From positions 1-33,843 of the forward strand of contig CANGHX010000010.1 in assembly GCA_947453715.1 (NCBI GenBank): 33,843 nt of DNA, read 5' to 3'. The translations under genes were made by a program, and so were the position numbers. This DNA is from Flavobacteriales bacterium. Lineage in GTDB: Bacteria; Bacteroidota; Bacteroidia; Flavobacteriales_D; Crocinitomicaceae. How positions within the stretch are numbered: position 1 is the first letter of the stretch; the number at the start of each line of letters is the position of its first letter. Under the pieces are notes generated by a model that saw only the letters and a list, made by a program, of their open reading frames with translations, was not told the origin of the DNA and did no database searches. Below, in pieces: positions 7,667 to 16,399 of this stretch.

Positions 7667-8809
7667 ATGAAATTCGGTACTAAAGCTATACATGCTGGTG
7701 TTCACCCAGATCCTGCTACTGGTGCAATCATGACGCCCATTTATCAAACTTCAACATATGTTCAAGAGGGTATTGGAAATCATAAAGGTTATGAATATTC
7801 TAGGACATTGAATCCAACGCGTGATGCTTTAGAAAAAAATATCGCTGCAATTGAAAATGGAAAATATGGTGCTTGTTTTGGTTCTGGTTTAGCTGCAATT
7901 GATTGTATCATCAAAATGCTAAATCCAGGTGATGAAGTAATTTCAACAAACGATTTATATGGTGGCTCATACCGTTTATTTAAAACGATTTTTGAAAAAT
8001 ATGGAATTGTATTTCATTTTGTTGATATGAATAATGTTCAAAATGTAGAAGCGGAAGTTAATTCGAAAACAAAATTAATTTGGGTCGAAACGCCAACGAA
8101 CCCAATGATGAATATAGTAGACATTGAAGAAATGGCAAAAGTTGCAAAAAAAGCAAATGCAATGTTAGCTGTAGATAATACGTTTGCAACTCCTTATTTA
8201 CAAAATCCTTTAGATTTAGGTGCTGATATCGTGATGCATTCAGCAACAAAATACCTAGGCGGCCATTCAGATGTTGTTATGGGAGCTTTAGTAACGTCAA
8301 ATAATGAGATTGCTAAAGAAATGTATCGCATCCAAAATTCATCAGGAGCTGTCACTGCACCAATGGATTCTTTCTTGGTATTAAGAGGTATCAAAACTTT
8401 ACATATTCGTATGCAACGTCATTGCGAAAATGGAGAAAAAATTGCTCGTTTTTTGAAAACTCATCCAAAAGTAGACAATGTTTATTGGCCTGGATTTGAA
8501 ACACATCCAAATCATACAGTTGCTAAAAAACAAATGAGAGGTTTTGGTGGTATGATTTCCTTTTCATTAAAAGGAAATAAATTAGAAGACGCTCATAAAG
8601 TTGTAAAAAATGTAGAATTGTTCGCTTTAGCTGAATCATTAGGAGGTGTAGAATCATTAATTGGTCATCCAGCAACGATGACGCATGCTTCTATTCCGAA
8701 GGAAGAAAGAGAAAAATTGGGAATTGTTGATTCATTGATTCGCTTGAGTGTTGGTATCGAAGATGTCGAAGATTTAATAGCTGATTTGAAGCAAGCTTTA
8801 TCTTTATAA
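7667..8809 (+). CDS. Cystathionine gamma-synthase/lyase family PLP enzyme
   Basis: This 380-residue protein is a Cys/Met-metabolism PLP enzyme of fold type I, of the kind usually annotated in flavobacteria as cystathionine gamma-synthase (joining cysteine to an activated homoserine on the way to methionine). Visible signatures are YEYSRTLNPTR at residues 42-52 (phosphate-binding Tyr and Arg), FGSGLAA at 71-77, VETPTNP at 140-146, Asp170 in the position that pairs with the PLP ring nitrogen, and the Schiff-base Lys195 in HSATKYLGGHSDVVMGALV. The end contains SLGGVESLIGHPATMTHASI, which is also family-typical. Synthase, gamma-lyase and sulfhydrylase members share these motifs, so the exact reaction is not certain. 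The gene is alone between two terminators. Confidence 0.9.
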   Translation: MKFGTKAIHAGVHPDPATGAIMTPIYQTSTYVQEGIGNHKGYEYSRTLNPTRDALEKNIAAIENGKYGACFGSGLAAIDCIIKMLNPGDEVISTNDLYGGSYRLFKTIFEKYGIVFHFVDMNNVQNVEAEVNSKTKLIWVETPTNPMMNIVDIEEMAKVAKKANAMLAVDNTFATPYLQNPLDLGADIVMHSATKYLGGHSDVVMGALVTSNNEIAKEMYRIQNSSGAVTAPMDSFLVLRGIKTLHIRMQRHCENGEKIARFLKTHPKVDNVYWPGFETHPNHTVAKKQMRGFGGMISFSLKGNKLEDAHKVVKNVELFALAESLGGVESLIGHPATMTHASIPKEEREKLGIVDSLIRLSVGIEDVEDLIADLKQALSL

Positions 8810-8813
8810 AATT

Positions 8814-8850
8814 AAAATCCCCATTAAGAATTTCTCAATGGGGATTTTTT
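8814..8850. terminator. Strong hairpin terminator between convergent genes
   Basis: A perfect twelve-base stem (AAAATCCCCATT at 8814-8825, AATGGGGATTTT at 8837-8848) is flanked by A residues on one side and T residues on the other. It can stop transcription from both the PLP-enzyme gene and the convergent yceI. Confidence 0.8.
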
Positions 8851-8869
8851 ATTTGTTTGTTGTTTGTTC

Positions 8870-9394
8870 TTAGTTTACTTTCGCAAATTGTGCATTTACT
8901 AATAATTTAACTTCGTCAGAAACCACTACATTTCCAGCTTCAGTAACTGCATGGAATTCCAAACCAAATTCTTTACGGCTGATTTTTCCAGAGATTTCAA
9001 AACCATGTTTTTCATTTCCATAAGGATCAACTGCACTTCCAGAATACTCTGCTGTCAAAGTAACTTGTTTCGTATTTCCTCTTAATGTAAAATCTCCTAC
9101 TAATTCAAAATCATCACCTTTTTTAGTAAAACCAGTTGATTTGAAAGATAATTTTGGATGATTTGCAGCATCAAAGAAATCTGGACTTTTTAAATGACCA
9201 TCTCTTTGTTCGTTGTTTGTGTTAATGCTATCAATTTCTGCTTCAAAAGAAAATACTGCATCAGATAAATCTGCATTGTTTGCATTGATTTCTCCATCAA
9301 ATTTTGTGAAGTTTCCAGAAACAGTTGAAATCATTAAATGTTTGATTTTAAAAGTTACTTCTGAGTGCGCTGCGTCAATTTTGTATGTTGCCAT
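8870..9394 (-). CDS. YceI family lipid-binding protein
   Basis: The 174-residue protein matches the YceI family, lipocalin-like barrels that bind polyisoprenoid or other lipid chains. Recognisable elements are the opening YKIDAAHSEVTFKIKHLMIS, the segment VSGNFTKFDGEI, INTNNEQRDGHLKSPDFFDA and LVGDFTLRGNTKQVTL. The protein starts directly at MATYKID, with no signal peptide, so unlike periplasmic YceI it should stay in the cytoplasm. Its physiological ligand cannot be told from sequence. It has a good promoter upstream and a shared terminator downstream, and so looks monocistronic. Confidence 0.9.
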   Translation of the reverse strand: MATYKIDAAHSEVTFKIKHLMISTVSGNFTKFDGEINANNADLSDAVFSFEAEIDSINTNNEQRDGHLKSPDFFDAANHPKLSFKSTGFTKKGDDFELVGDFTLRGNTKQVTLTAEYSGSAVDPYGNEKHGFEISGKISRKEFGLEFHAVTEAGNVVVSDEVKLLVNAQFAKVN

Positions 9395-9420
9395 TTTGTA
9401 TTTTTTTAATGTTTAAAGTA

Positions 9421-9452
9421 CAAATATACATTAAATTTATTTACCTAGGCAA
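9421..9452 (-). promoter_or_regulatory. Bacteroidota-type promoter for yceI
   Basis: On the minus strand a -33 TTG (9450-9452) is followed after 21 bases by TATATTTG (9421-9428), an exact TAnnTTTG box. It lies 27 bases before the start codon. This is the best-formed promoter of this type that I see in the window. Confidence 0.6.
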
Positions 9453-9487
9453 ATATTTTATATAAATAAATTATTATTCGATTAAAA

Positions 9488-9524
9488 ACAAAAAAATTCC
9501 TTTCCAACTAATTGAAAAGGAATT
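9488..9524 (-). terminator. Rho-independent terminator of rnr
   Basis: On the minus strand a 13-base stem (9512-9524 with 9495-9507, one G-T pair) with a TTAG loop is followed by seven T residues. It lies about 20 bases after the rnr stop codon. Confidence 0.8.
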
Positions 9525-9545
9525 AATTAAGGCAATAATTATTTT

Positions 9546-11675
9546 TTAAATAAGTTCTAAATCTATTTGTCTTTTAGCAAAATGAACTTCATAAATACGC
9601 ACTCTGACTTTATCACCAAAGTTGTATTCTTTCTTCGTTTTACCTCCAACTACAGCAAATTTTTCTTGATCAAAATAGAATCGATCTCCTGGAATATCTT
9701 TCATAGCAACCAAGCCTTCACATTGATTTTCTGTCATTTTCACAAATAAACCATGTTCTGTCAATCCTGAAACTATTCCATCAAACTCCTCTCCTATTTT
9801 ATCTTGAACAAATAATACTTGGAAGTATTTCGTTGAATCACGTTCCGCATCAACTGCTTTTCGTTCGTTTCTAGAAATACGCTTACAAACATCATCTAAC
9901 TCTTTACCGTATCTGTGTTTTTGAGTCGTCAACTCTTCTAGTAATATTCGATGCACCATTAAATCGGCATAACGTCTAATAGGAGAAGTAAAGTGCGTAT
10001 AATGTTGAAATGCCAATCCATAGTGACCAATATTTTTCGTTTCATAAGTCGCTTTTGCCATTGAACGAATCGCCATTGTTTGAATAATCGAATATTCATT
10101 CGTCAAACGTATATCATCTAATAATCGGTTTATACTTTTCGCAATTTGATCTGGATGAGTGAAGTCTAATTTATAACCAAATTTATCAATGAAAATATTG
10201 AAAACACCGATTTTCGTTTCATCTGGTTTATCGTGTACACGATAGATAAATGGAATGTGATCTCTATTCTTTTTAGGAATTCCAATAAATTCAGCTACTT
10301 TGCGATTAGCCAAAAGCATGAACTCTTCAATTAATTTGTGAGCATCTTTCGACGTTTTAATCATCACTTCAATTGGCATTCCTTCTTCATCCAATTTAAA
10401 GCGCATCTCTTCAGATTCAATACTTAATGCGCCACTTTTTATTCTTCTTCCTCTATAAATCTTCGCTAACTTATCAAGTTTTAAAATTTCGTCTTTGTAA
10501 TCTCCATCTTTCCCCTCAATAATTTCTTGAGCCTCCTCGTATGAAAAACGTCTGTTTGAATGGATCACTGTTTTACCAAACCATTCGTTGTGAATTTCAC
10601 CATCCTCACTGATTTCAAAAACAGCTGAAAAACTAAATTTATCTTCATGTGGACGAAGTGAACAAGCCATATTTGAAAGTTGTTCTGGCAACATTGGTAC
10701 GACTCTATCTACTAAATAAACAGAATTTGAACGCTTCAATGCTTCCACATCCATAGGACTTCCTGCAGTAACGTAATGACTCACATCGGCAATATGAACG
10801 CCCACTTCAATATTCCCATTCGGTAATTCTTTGTAAGAAAGTGCGTCATCAAAATCTTTTGCATCTACAGGGTCAATTGTAAAAGTGGTAATATCTCTAA
10901 AATCTCTTCGTTTAGCAACTTCTTCAGGATCTAAATCCATACCAACCATTTCAGCTTGAGAAAGCACTTCGTCAGGAAATTTAAATTCAATCCCATTGTT
11001 ACATAAAATGCTCATCATTTCAGTATCATTGGTCGATTTTTTTCCTAAACACTCTATAACTTCTCCATAAGGATTTCCAGCAGATTTAGGCCAAACTGTA
11101 ATTTTTACCAAACACTTTTCGCCATCTTTTGCCCCATTCAATTTCTCTTTTGGAATAAAAATATCCGTTCCCGCTTTAGAATTATCAGGTATTAAAAAAG
11201 CAAAATTTTCATGCATTTGAATAACCCCCACAAATTGAGTTCGTTCACGTTCAACTACTGATACGATTCTACCTTCAACTCGCGTTGTTCCCTTCTTAAT
11301 AATTTGAACTTTTACAATGTCTCCATTCAATGATTGATTCAAATTATCAGGAGAAATATAAATATCTTTTTCAGCTTTAGAAGTTGAAACGAAACCTGCG
11401 CCACGAGCAGACAACATCAACGAACCTTCAACCAAATTTTCTAATTCTCTCAACGTATATTCACCATGAGATAATGTTTTTAAGTATTGTTCTTTAGATA
11501 ATTCTTCTAAGATTGTGTATACCAATTTTCGCAAAGCAGCTTCACGAACATCCACCATTTCACAAACTTGTTTATGCGTCAATTTTGCTCCAGGATTTTT
11601 TTCAAATAATCTTCGAATTACATGCAATAAACTTTGTTTAAGTTTATTTGGTTTTTTCCCTTTTTCTCTTCGCAT
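9546..11675 (-). CDS. rnr: Ribonuclease R
   Basis: RNase R is a processive 3'-to-5' exoribonuclease that degrades structured RNA and takes part in RNA quality control. The 709-residue protein has the expected order: an N-terminal winged-helix segment (about 10-75), cold-shock-like RNA-binding domains (about 85-230), the RNB catalytic domain and a C-terminal S1 domain (about 630-709). The catalytic block IDPVDAKDFDDA is at residues 267-278, with metal-binding aspartates 268, 274, 276 and 277. HIADVSHYV and VPMLPEQLSNMACSLRPHED follow, and TSPIRRYADLMVHR lies further on. The long basic C-terminal tail of the E. coli enzyme is absent, as is usual in this phylum. It is divergent from ferritin and has a strong terminator. 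Confidence 0.95.
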   Translation of the reverse strand: MRREKGKKPNKLKQSLLHVIRRLFEKNPGAKLTHKQVCEMVDVREAALRKLVYTILEELSKEQYLKTLSHGEYTLRELENLVEGSLMLSARGAGFVSTSKAEKDIYISPDNLNQSLNGDIVKVQIIKKGTTRVEGRIVSVVERERTQFVGVIQMHENFAFLIPDNSKAGTDIFIPKEKLNGAKDGEKCLVKITVWPKSAGNPYGEVIECLGKKSTNDTEMMSILCNNGIEFKFPDEVLSQAEMVGMDLDPEEVAKRRDFRDITTFTIDPVDAKDFDDALSYKELPNGNIEVGVHIADVSHYVTAGSPMDVEALKRSNSVYLVDRVVPMLPEQLSNMACSLRPHEDKFSFSAVFEISEDGEIHNEWFGKTVIHSNRRFSYEEAQEIIEGKDGDYKDEILKLDKLAKIYRGRRIKSGALSIESEEMRFKLDEEGMPIEVMIKTSKDAHKLIEEFMLLANRKVAEFIGIPKKNRDHIPFIYRVHDKPDETKIGVFNIFIDKFGYKLDFTHPDQIAKSINRLLDDIRLTNEYSIIQTMAIRSMAKATYETKNIGHYGLAFQHYTHFTSPIRRYADLMVHRILLEELTTQKHRYGKELDDVCKRISRNERKAVDAERDSTKYFQVLFVQDKIGEEFDGIVSGLTEHGLFVKMTENQCEGLVAMKDIPGDRFYFDQEKFAVVGGKTKKEYNFGDKVRVRIYEVHFAKRQIDLELI

Positions 11676-11825
11676 ATTTTTTTGTGATTGAATTGCTAAA
11701 TTAGTATTAAATATATGAAATAATACGCTATATTTAAAGTTTAAAAGTATTTTTAAAGTTAAGTTGAATTTTAAAAAGTGACTTTTTAACTAAAATAATA
11801 AATTAACAGATATAAAATATATTCT

Positions 11826-12341
11826 ATGAACGCACGTGTTGAAGCAGCATTAAATGATCAAATTCAAAAAGAAGGTTCTTCTTCTCAGTTTTACTTAGCA
11901 ATGGCATCTTGGGCAGAAAATAATGGCCTAAATGGAACTTCAAAATTTTTATATACTCATTCTGACGAAGAGCGTTTTCATATGCTTAAATTAATCAAGT
12001 TTGTAAACGAAAGAGGTGGGAAAGCTTTGGTTCCTGCAATCAATCAACCACCAGTTGAGTACAAAGGTTTAGAGGATGTTTTTGAACAGTTATTGAACCA
12101 TGAATTAATGGTGACTGACAGTATCAATAATTTGGTAGACATCTGTTTACAAGAGAAAGATTATTCTACACACAACTTCGTTCAATGGTATGTTTCTGAG
12201 CAATTAGAAGAAGAAGCATTAGCGAGAACGATTCTTGATAAATTAAAATTAATTGATGGAGATAAAGGTGGAATGTACATGTTTGATAGAGATTTAGAAA
12301 ACATCGTAAGCCAGACAGCTACTCCACCAGTAAAAGCATAA
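11826..12341 (+). CDS. ftnA: Non-haem ferritin
   Basis: The 171-residue protein is a bacterial ferritin of the FtnA type. It oxidises ferrous iron at a di-iron centre and stores it in a 24-subunit shell in the cytoplasm. Ferroxidase ligands can be placed at Glu16 and Tyr23 (QKEGSSSQFYLAMA), Glu49 and His52 (SDEERFH), and in the later helices at NHELMVTDSINNL and VSEQLEEEALAR. No haem-binding methionine of the bacterioferritin kind is seen at the usual place. The receptor-cyclase gene begins 25 bases after the stop, so the two may be co-transcribed; a functional link between iron storage and that sensor is only a guess. Confidence 0.93.
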   Translation: MNARVEAALNDQIQKEGSSSQFYLAMASWAENNGLNGTSKFLYTHSDEERFHMLKLIKFVNERGGKALVPAINQPPVEYKGLEDVFEQLLNHELMVTDSINNLVDICLQEKDYSTHNFVQWYVSEQLEEEALARTILDKLKLIDGDKGGMYMFDRDLENIVSQTATPPVKA

Positions 12342-12366
12342 TTAAGAAATAAGCTTTCTAAAATTT

Positions 12367-15300
12367 ATGAAGAAACTTTCCTTAATAATCGTTTGTGCAT
12401 TTTTCCTTTGTTATGGATTTTCACAAACGTCCTATCGCTTTAGTAATTTTACGATAAGTGATGGTTTATCACAAAGTTCTGTTACAAATATCATTCAAGA
12501 TCATTCGAATGCACTTTGGATTGGAACTCAAGATGGGTTAAATCGTTATGATGGAAAGAGTTTTGAAATTTTTAATTCCGATAATACTCCTGGAATAGAA
12601 AGTGAATACATTAAATGTTCTGCAAAAACTCCAAATGGAAATCTATGGTTTGGAACCGCAAATGGGCTGACTGAATACGATATAGAATCAGAATCATTTA
12701 AAACATATTCGATTACTCAGAATTCAGTTTTACAAATAGAAAATATATCTGTTGATGAAATTGGAGACTTATGGTTAGCTTCTTTATCAAGTGGTCTTCT
12801 TCGTTTTTCTAGTGTAGATAAAAAATTTGTTCCCTACACTTCCTATTTACCAAGTAAAAAAATTCAAACTATTTTATACCTTTCAAAAGGAAATGTATTA
12901 GTTAATACTGAAGATGCTGGAATTTATTTGTTTAATAGTCTAAAAAAAGAAGCTACTAAAATTAAAATTCCATACAAAAAAGGAACCATTGGAATCGTAA
13001 CTAAATTGGTTAAACCTTCTGATGATATTGTATTATTTTGCACAACAGAAGGGATTTTTCAATATCAAATATCAACTGGAAAAACAACACCAAAATTCCA
13101 AAAATTATTTAAAGAATATGGTGCTATCAGCGTAACAGATATTCACATCACTGATGAGAAAAATTGGATTTTAACAAGTAATGAAGGCCTATTTACCATT
13201 TTAACAGATGGAACAATCCTTCATAACACTGAAGATATTTTTCAAAAACATGCTTTACTAAATAATAAATTAAGTGTTCTATTTATTGATAACTCAGGAA
13301 CATATTGGATTGGTTCTGAAAGAGGAGTCAGTAGTTTCAATCCAAAAAAACAAGACTTTTTAGGTGTTGGACCAAGTGGTAATTTAAAACAAGGATTACC
13401 AAGTGCAACCATTTGGTGTTTTGGAGAAGATGAAAAAGCAGAGTTTCTATACATTGGTACAGATTCGGGTATTTCAGTTTACAATCGCAAAAAAAGAAAT
13501 TATACCCATTGTTTCAGAAATGTAGAAAATCAAGTTGTTTCTGTAAGAAGTTTATATGTTTTAAAACAAGGAAATCTATTAGTTGGATGTGATGATGGAT
13601 TGTTTGAATTATCCATCTACGGAGAAAAAGATTATCAATTCAAGAAAATAGAGTTTGCTAAAGGAATTCAAAGTTTAACACATAATCGTATTTATTCAAT
13701 TGTTCATTGGAAAGAGGACAAATATTTTTTAGGAACAAAAGGTGGTGTGATTTTATATGATCGAAAAACTAAAAAAAGTACCATTTTTGAACACAGTGAG
13801 AAATCAAAAAGTATTAGTGTAGGATTGTGTAGATTAGTATTTAAATCAAAACAAGGGGATGTGTTTTTTGCTACAAGTACTGGTGGGCTAAATGTGTTAA
13901 TAGACAAAAAAGACAATCCTCAAATCGTTCCATATAAATGGAATACCGAACTTAAAAATCTTTCAAAAGATTATATTACTTCCGTTTTTCAACTAAATGA
14001 TCATGAATTTTTATTTGGAACTTTAGGTTCAGGGATCATTCACTGGAATGAAAACAGTAAAAATGGAAAGGTATATAATAAATCTAATGGCTTACCAAAC
14101 AATGTAGTATATAGTGTTCTGAAAGATAAGAGTAATAATATCTGGTTAAGTACTAATAAAGGTGTAAGCAGGTTTAATTTAGAGAATAAAAGCATTACCA
14201 ACTACGAGGAAATTCATGGTCTTATGAGTAATGAGTTTAACTTAGGTGCTTATTTAAGTTCTAAAACTGGATATTTATATTTCGGTTCTATCTACGGATA
14301 TAACTTCTTCAATCCTTTAAATGTTGGAAAACATTCAGGGAAAATCTCAGTTATTTTTTCTCGTTTTAGATTAGACAAATCATGGTTGAAACCAAATGAA
14401 AAAGGATCACCGCTTAAAAAACCAATTACAAATACCAAACAAATTGAACTAAGCTACAAACAAAGAAGTTTTACCATTCAATTTATACCAACAGATATTA
14501 GTAATCCTGAATTAACTAATTATAAATATGTTCTTGAAGGTTCCGATGAAGGAGAGGTTTATCTTAATAATTCGAATGAAATTCATTTCCCATCTTTATC
14601 ATTTGGTGAATATAGATTAAAGGTTTACGCAAGAATTGGTCAAGGTGAATGGAATTCAAATCCAAGCACTATTAATATAGTGATAGCTGCTCCATTTTGG
14701 TGGACATGGTGGTTCTGGTTAATTATTGGTCTTGTGATTTTTGGTTTAATTCGAGTGTTTATTCGTCAGAAAATTGAGTTAGAAAGAAGAAAATTAGTCA
14801 GATTAGAAATGAAAATTGCTGAACGAACTAGAGAAATTAGAGCTAAAAATGCTCAAATTGAAACTCAAAACGAAGTAATTGAAAAAGAAAAAAATAAAGT
14901 ACTTGAACAATCACGATTATTACAAATTGAAAAAGATAAAACAGAACGTTTAATTCGTAAGATTATCCCAGAATCGACCGTAGAAAATTTAAAAAAACAC
15001 GGAAAATTAGGAGCTAGATTGTATAAAGAAGTTTCTGTTTTATTTACTGATTTTGTTGGTTTTACAAGAAAATCAGAAGCCATGAATCCACAAGATTTAG
15101 TGAATAAATTAGACTTCTATTTCCAAAAATTTGATGAGATAATCGTTGCTAATAATCTTGAAAAAATCAAAACAATTGGTGACGCATACATGTGTGCAGG
15201 TGGTGTTCCTGTTAGAAATAAAACGAATGCTGTCGATTCATGTATTGCAGCCCTGAAAATTCAAGAATTTATAGAGAATACCAACAACGATCTAATAAAA

Positions 15301-16257
15301 GAAGGAAAAGCTGAAGAGGTTTGGGAACTTAGATTAGGAATTAATACCGGTGAAGTTACAGCTGGTATGATTGGAAATGAACGATTGGCATATGACATAT
15401 GGGGTTCTACAGTAAATAGAGCTCAACAAATGGAAATGTTGTGCGCTCCTGGTAAAGTGACTGTCACACAAAGTACTTATAACTATATCAAACCATTTTT
15501 TGAATGTGATTTCATAGGTGAAACACTTTCTAAAAGTAAGCGTGAAAAAATAGAAATGTATGTTGTTAAAAGAATTAAACACCAATTATCTTCAGATGAT
15601 AAAGGTTTAGTTCCAAACGAACGATTCTTTCAAATATTAAATTTATACTTATATAGCTCTATCAATTATAACAAGGCTGAACGACATATTACAAAAGTAT
15701 TGAGTGAAGGACTTTCTGATAAATTACATTATCACAGTTTGGAACACATGAAAGATGTAGTTAGAGCCGTAGAAAGCATTGCATTGACTGAAAATGTTAC
15801 TGATGAAGGATTGTTTTTATTAAAATCCGCAGCTTCCTATCATGATGCTGGATTTATTGAACAATATGACAAAAACGAACCAATTGGTGCACGATTGGCA
15901 GAAGAAATTTTACCTAAATATGGATACACTGAAAACCATATAAAACAGATAAAAGAATTAATATATGTCACTCAAATTCCGCATGCTCCAAAAAATAAAT
16001 TAGAAGAAATTATTTGTGATGCTGATTTAGATTACTTAGGAAGAGATGATTTCCATGAAATAGCTGATCGCCTACGAATTGAATTAAGAGAACATGGGAA
16101 AATTGACAGTGATCGAAAATGGGATGAAATACAAGTGCAATTTTTGACAAATCATAAATACTTTACTCAAACTGCTATTAATACGAGAAGAGCAAAAAAA
16201 TTACAGCATTTAGAAGAAATTAAAAAAAGATTAGAAGAGAATAATTATAAAGATTAG
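12367..16257 (+). CDS. Receptor with beta-propeller sensor, class III adenylate cyclase and HD domain
   Basis: This 1296-residue protein combines four modules. After a signal peptide (cut near GFSQ) come repeated propeller motifs such as LWIGTQDGLNRYDG (about 25-690, probably two propellers), a Y_Y_Y-type beta domain (about 700-775) and one membrane segment (about 777-799). This is the sensor layout of two-component receptors of this phylum. Instead of a kinase, a coiled coil (800-870) leads to a class III cyclase domain with metal aspartates D895 and D939, Lys935 and Asp1010 (the pair that selects adenine) and Asn1017. The product should therefore be cAMP. The end (about 1110-1285) is an HD phosphohydrolase-like domain with HYHSLEH (from H1121), H1159-D1160 and CDADLDYLG (about 1217-1225). 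Sensor outside, catalysis inside. The ligand and the HD substrate are unknown. Confidence 0.9.
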   Translation: MKKLSLIIVCAFFLCYGFSQTSYRFSNFTISDGLSQSSVTNIIQDHSNALWIGTQDGLNRYDGKSFEIFNSDNTPGIESEYIKCSAKTPNGNLWFGTANGLTEYDIESESFKTYSITQNSVLQIENISVDEIGDLWLASLSSGLLRFSSVDKKFVPYTSYLPSKKIQTILYLSKGNVLVNTEDAGIYLFNSLKKEATKIKIPYKKGTIGIVTKLVKPSDDIVLFCTTEGIFQYQISTGKTTPKFQKLFKEYGAISVTDIHITDEKNWILTSNEGLFTILTDGTILHNTEDIFQKHALLNNKLSVLFIDNSGTYWIGSERGVSSFNPKKQDFLGVGPSGNLKQGLPSATIWCFGEDEKAEFLYIGTDSGISVYNRKKRNYTHCFRNVENQVVSVRSLYVLKQGNLLVGCDDGLFELSIYGEKDYQFKKIEFAKGIQSLTHNRIYSIVHWKEDKYFLGTKGGVILYDRKTKKSTIFEHSEKSKSISVGLCRLVFKSKQGDVFFATSTGGLNVLIDKKDNPQIVPYKWNTELKNLSKDYITSVFQLNDHEFLFGTLGSGIIHWNENSKNGKVYNKSNGLPNNVVYSVLKDKSNNIWLSTNKGVSRFNLENKSITNYEEIHGLMSNEFNLGAYLSSKTGYLYFGSIYGYNFFNPLNVGKHSGKISVIFSRFRLDKSWLKPNEKGSPLKKPITNTKQIELSYKQRSFTIQFIPTDISNPELTNYKYVLEGSDEGEVYLNNSNEIHFPSLSFGEYRLKVYARIGQGEWNSNPSTINIVIAAPFWWTWWFWLIIGLVIFGLIRVFIRQKIELERRKLVRLEMKIAERTREIRAKNAQIETQNEVIEKEKNKVLEQSRLLQIEKDKTERLIRKIIPESTVENLKKHGKLGARLYKEVSVLFTDFVGFTRKSEAMNPQDLVNKLDFYFQKFDEIIVANNLEKIKTIGDAYMCAGGVPVRNKTNAVDSCIAALKIQEFIENTNNDLIKEGKAEEVWELRLGINTGEVTAGMIGNERLAYDIWGSTVNRAQQMEMLCAPGKVTVTQSTYNYIKPFFECDFIGETLSKSKREKIEMYVVKRIKHQLSSDDKGLVPNERFFQILNLYLYSSINYNKAERHITKVLSEGLSDKLHYHSLEHMKDVVRAVESIALTENVTDEGLFLLKSAASYHDAGFIEQYDKNEPIGARLAEEILPKYGYTENHIKQIKELIYVTQIPHAPKNKLEEIICDADLDYLGRDDFHEIADRLRIELREHGKIDSDRKWDEIQVQFLTNHKYFTQTAINTRRAKKLQHLEEIKKRLEENNYKD

Positions 16258-16360
16258 CAAAATATTATAAAATGTTAATCAAATTATTATTTTTAAAAAA
16301 AATATTAACTTTAAAAAAAAGAAAGAACAATTTTACAATGTTATTCTTTTGGTTTATTAT

Positions 16361-16368
16361 TAACTTTG
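16361..16368 (+). promoter_or_regulatory. Candidate -7 box (TAnnTTTG) for the universal stress protein
   Basis: TAACTTTG matches the consensus exactly and ends 31 bases before the start codon, in a very AT-rich 142-base gap. No clear -33 element was found. Confidence 0.45.
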
Positions 16369-16399
16369 CACTTTAACTTACAAGAAAAATACTTTTACT

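Noticed and set aside
12367-16257. Guanylate cyclase activity for the class III domain
   Set aside because: The selecting positions are Lys935 and Asp1010, the pair seen in adenylate cyclases, not the Glu/Cys pair of guanylate cyclases.
16260-16330. A- and T-runs after the receptor-cyclase gene as a terminator
   Set aside because: No stable GC-containing stem was found; the tract is simply AT-rich.
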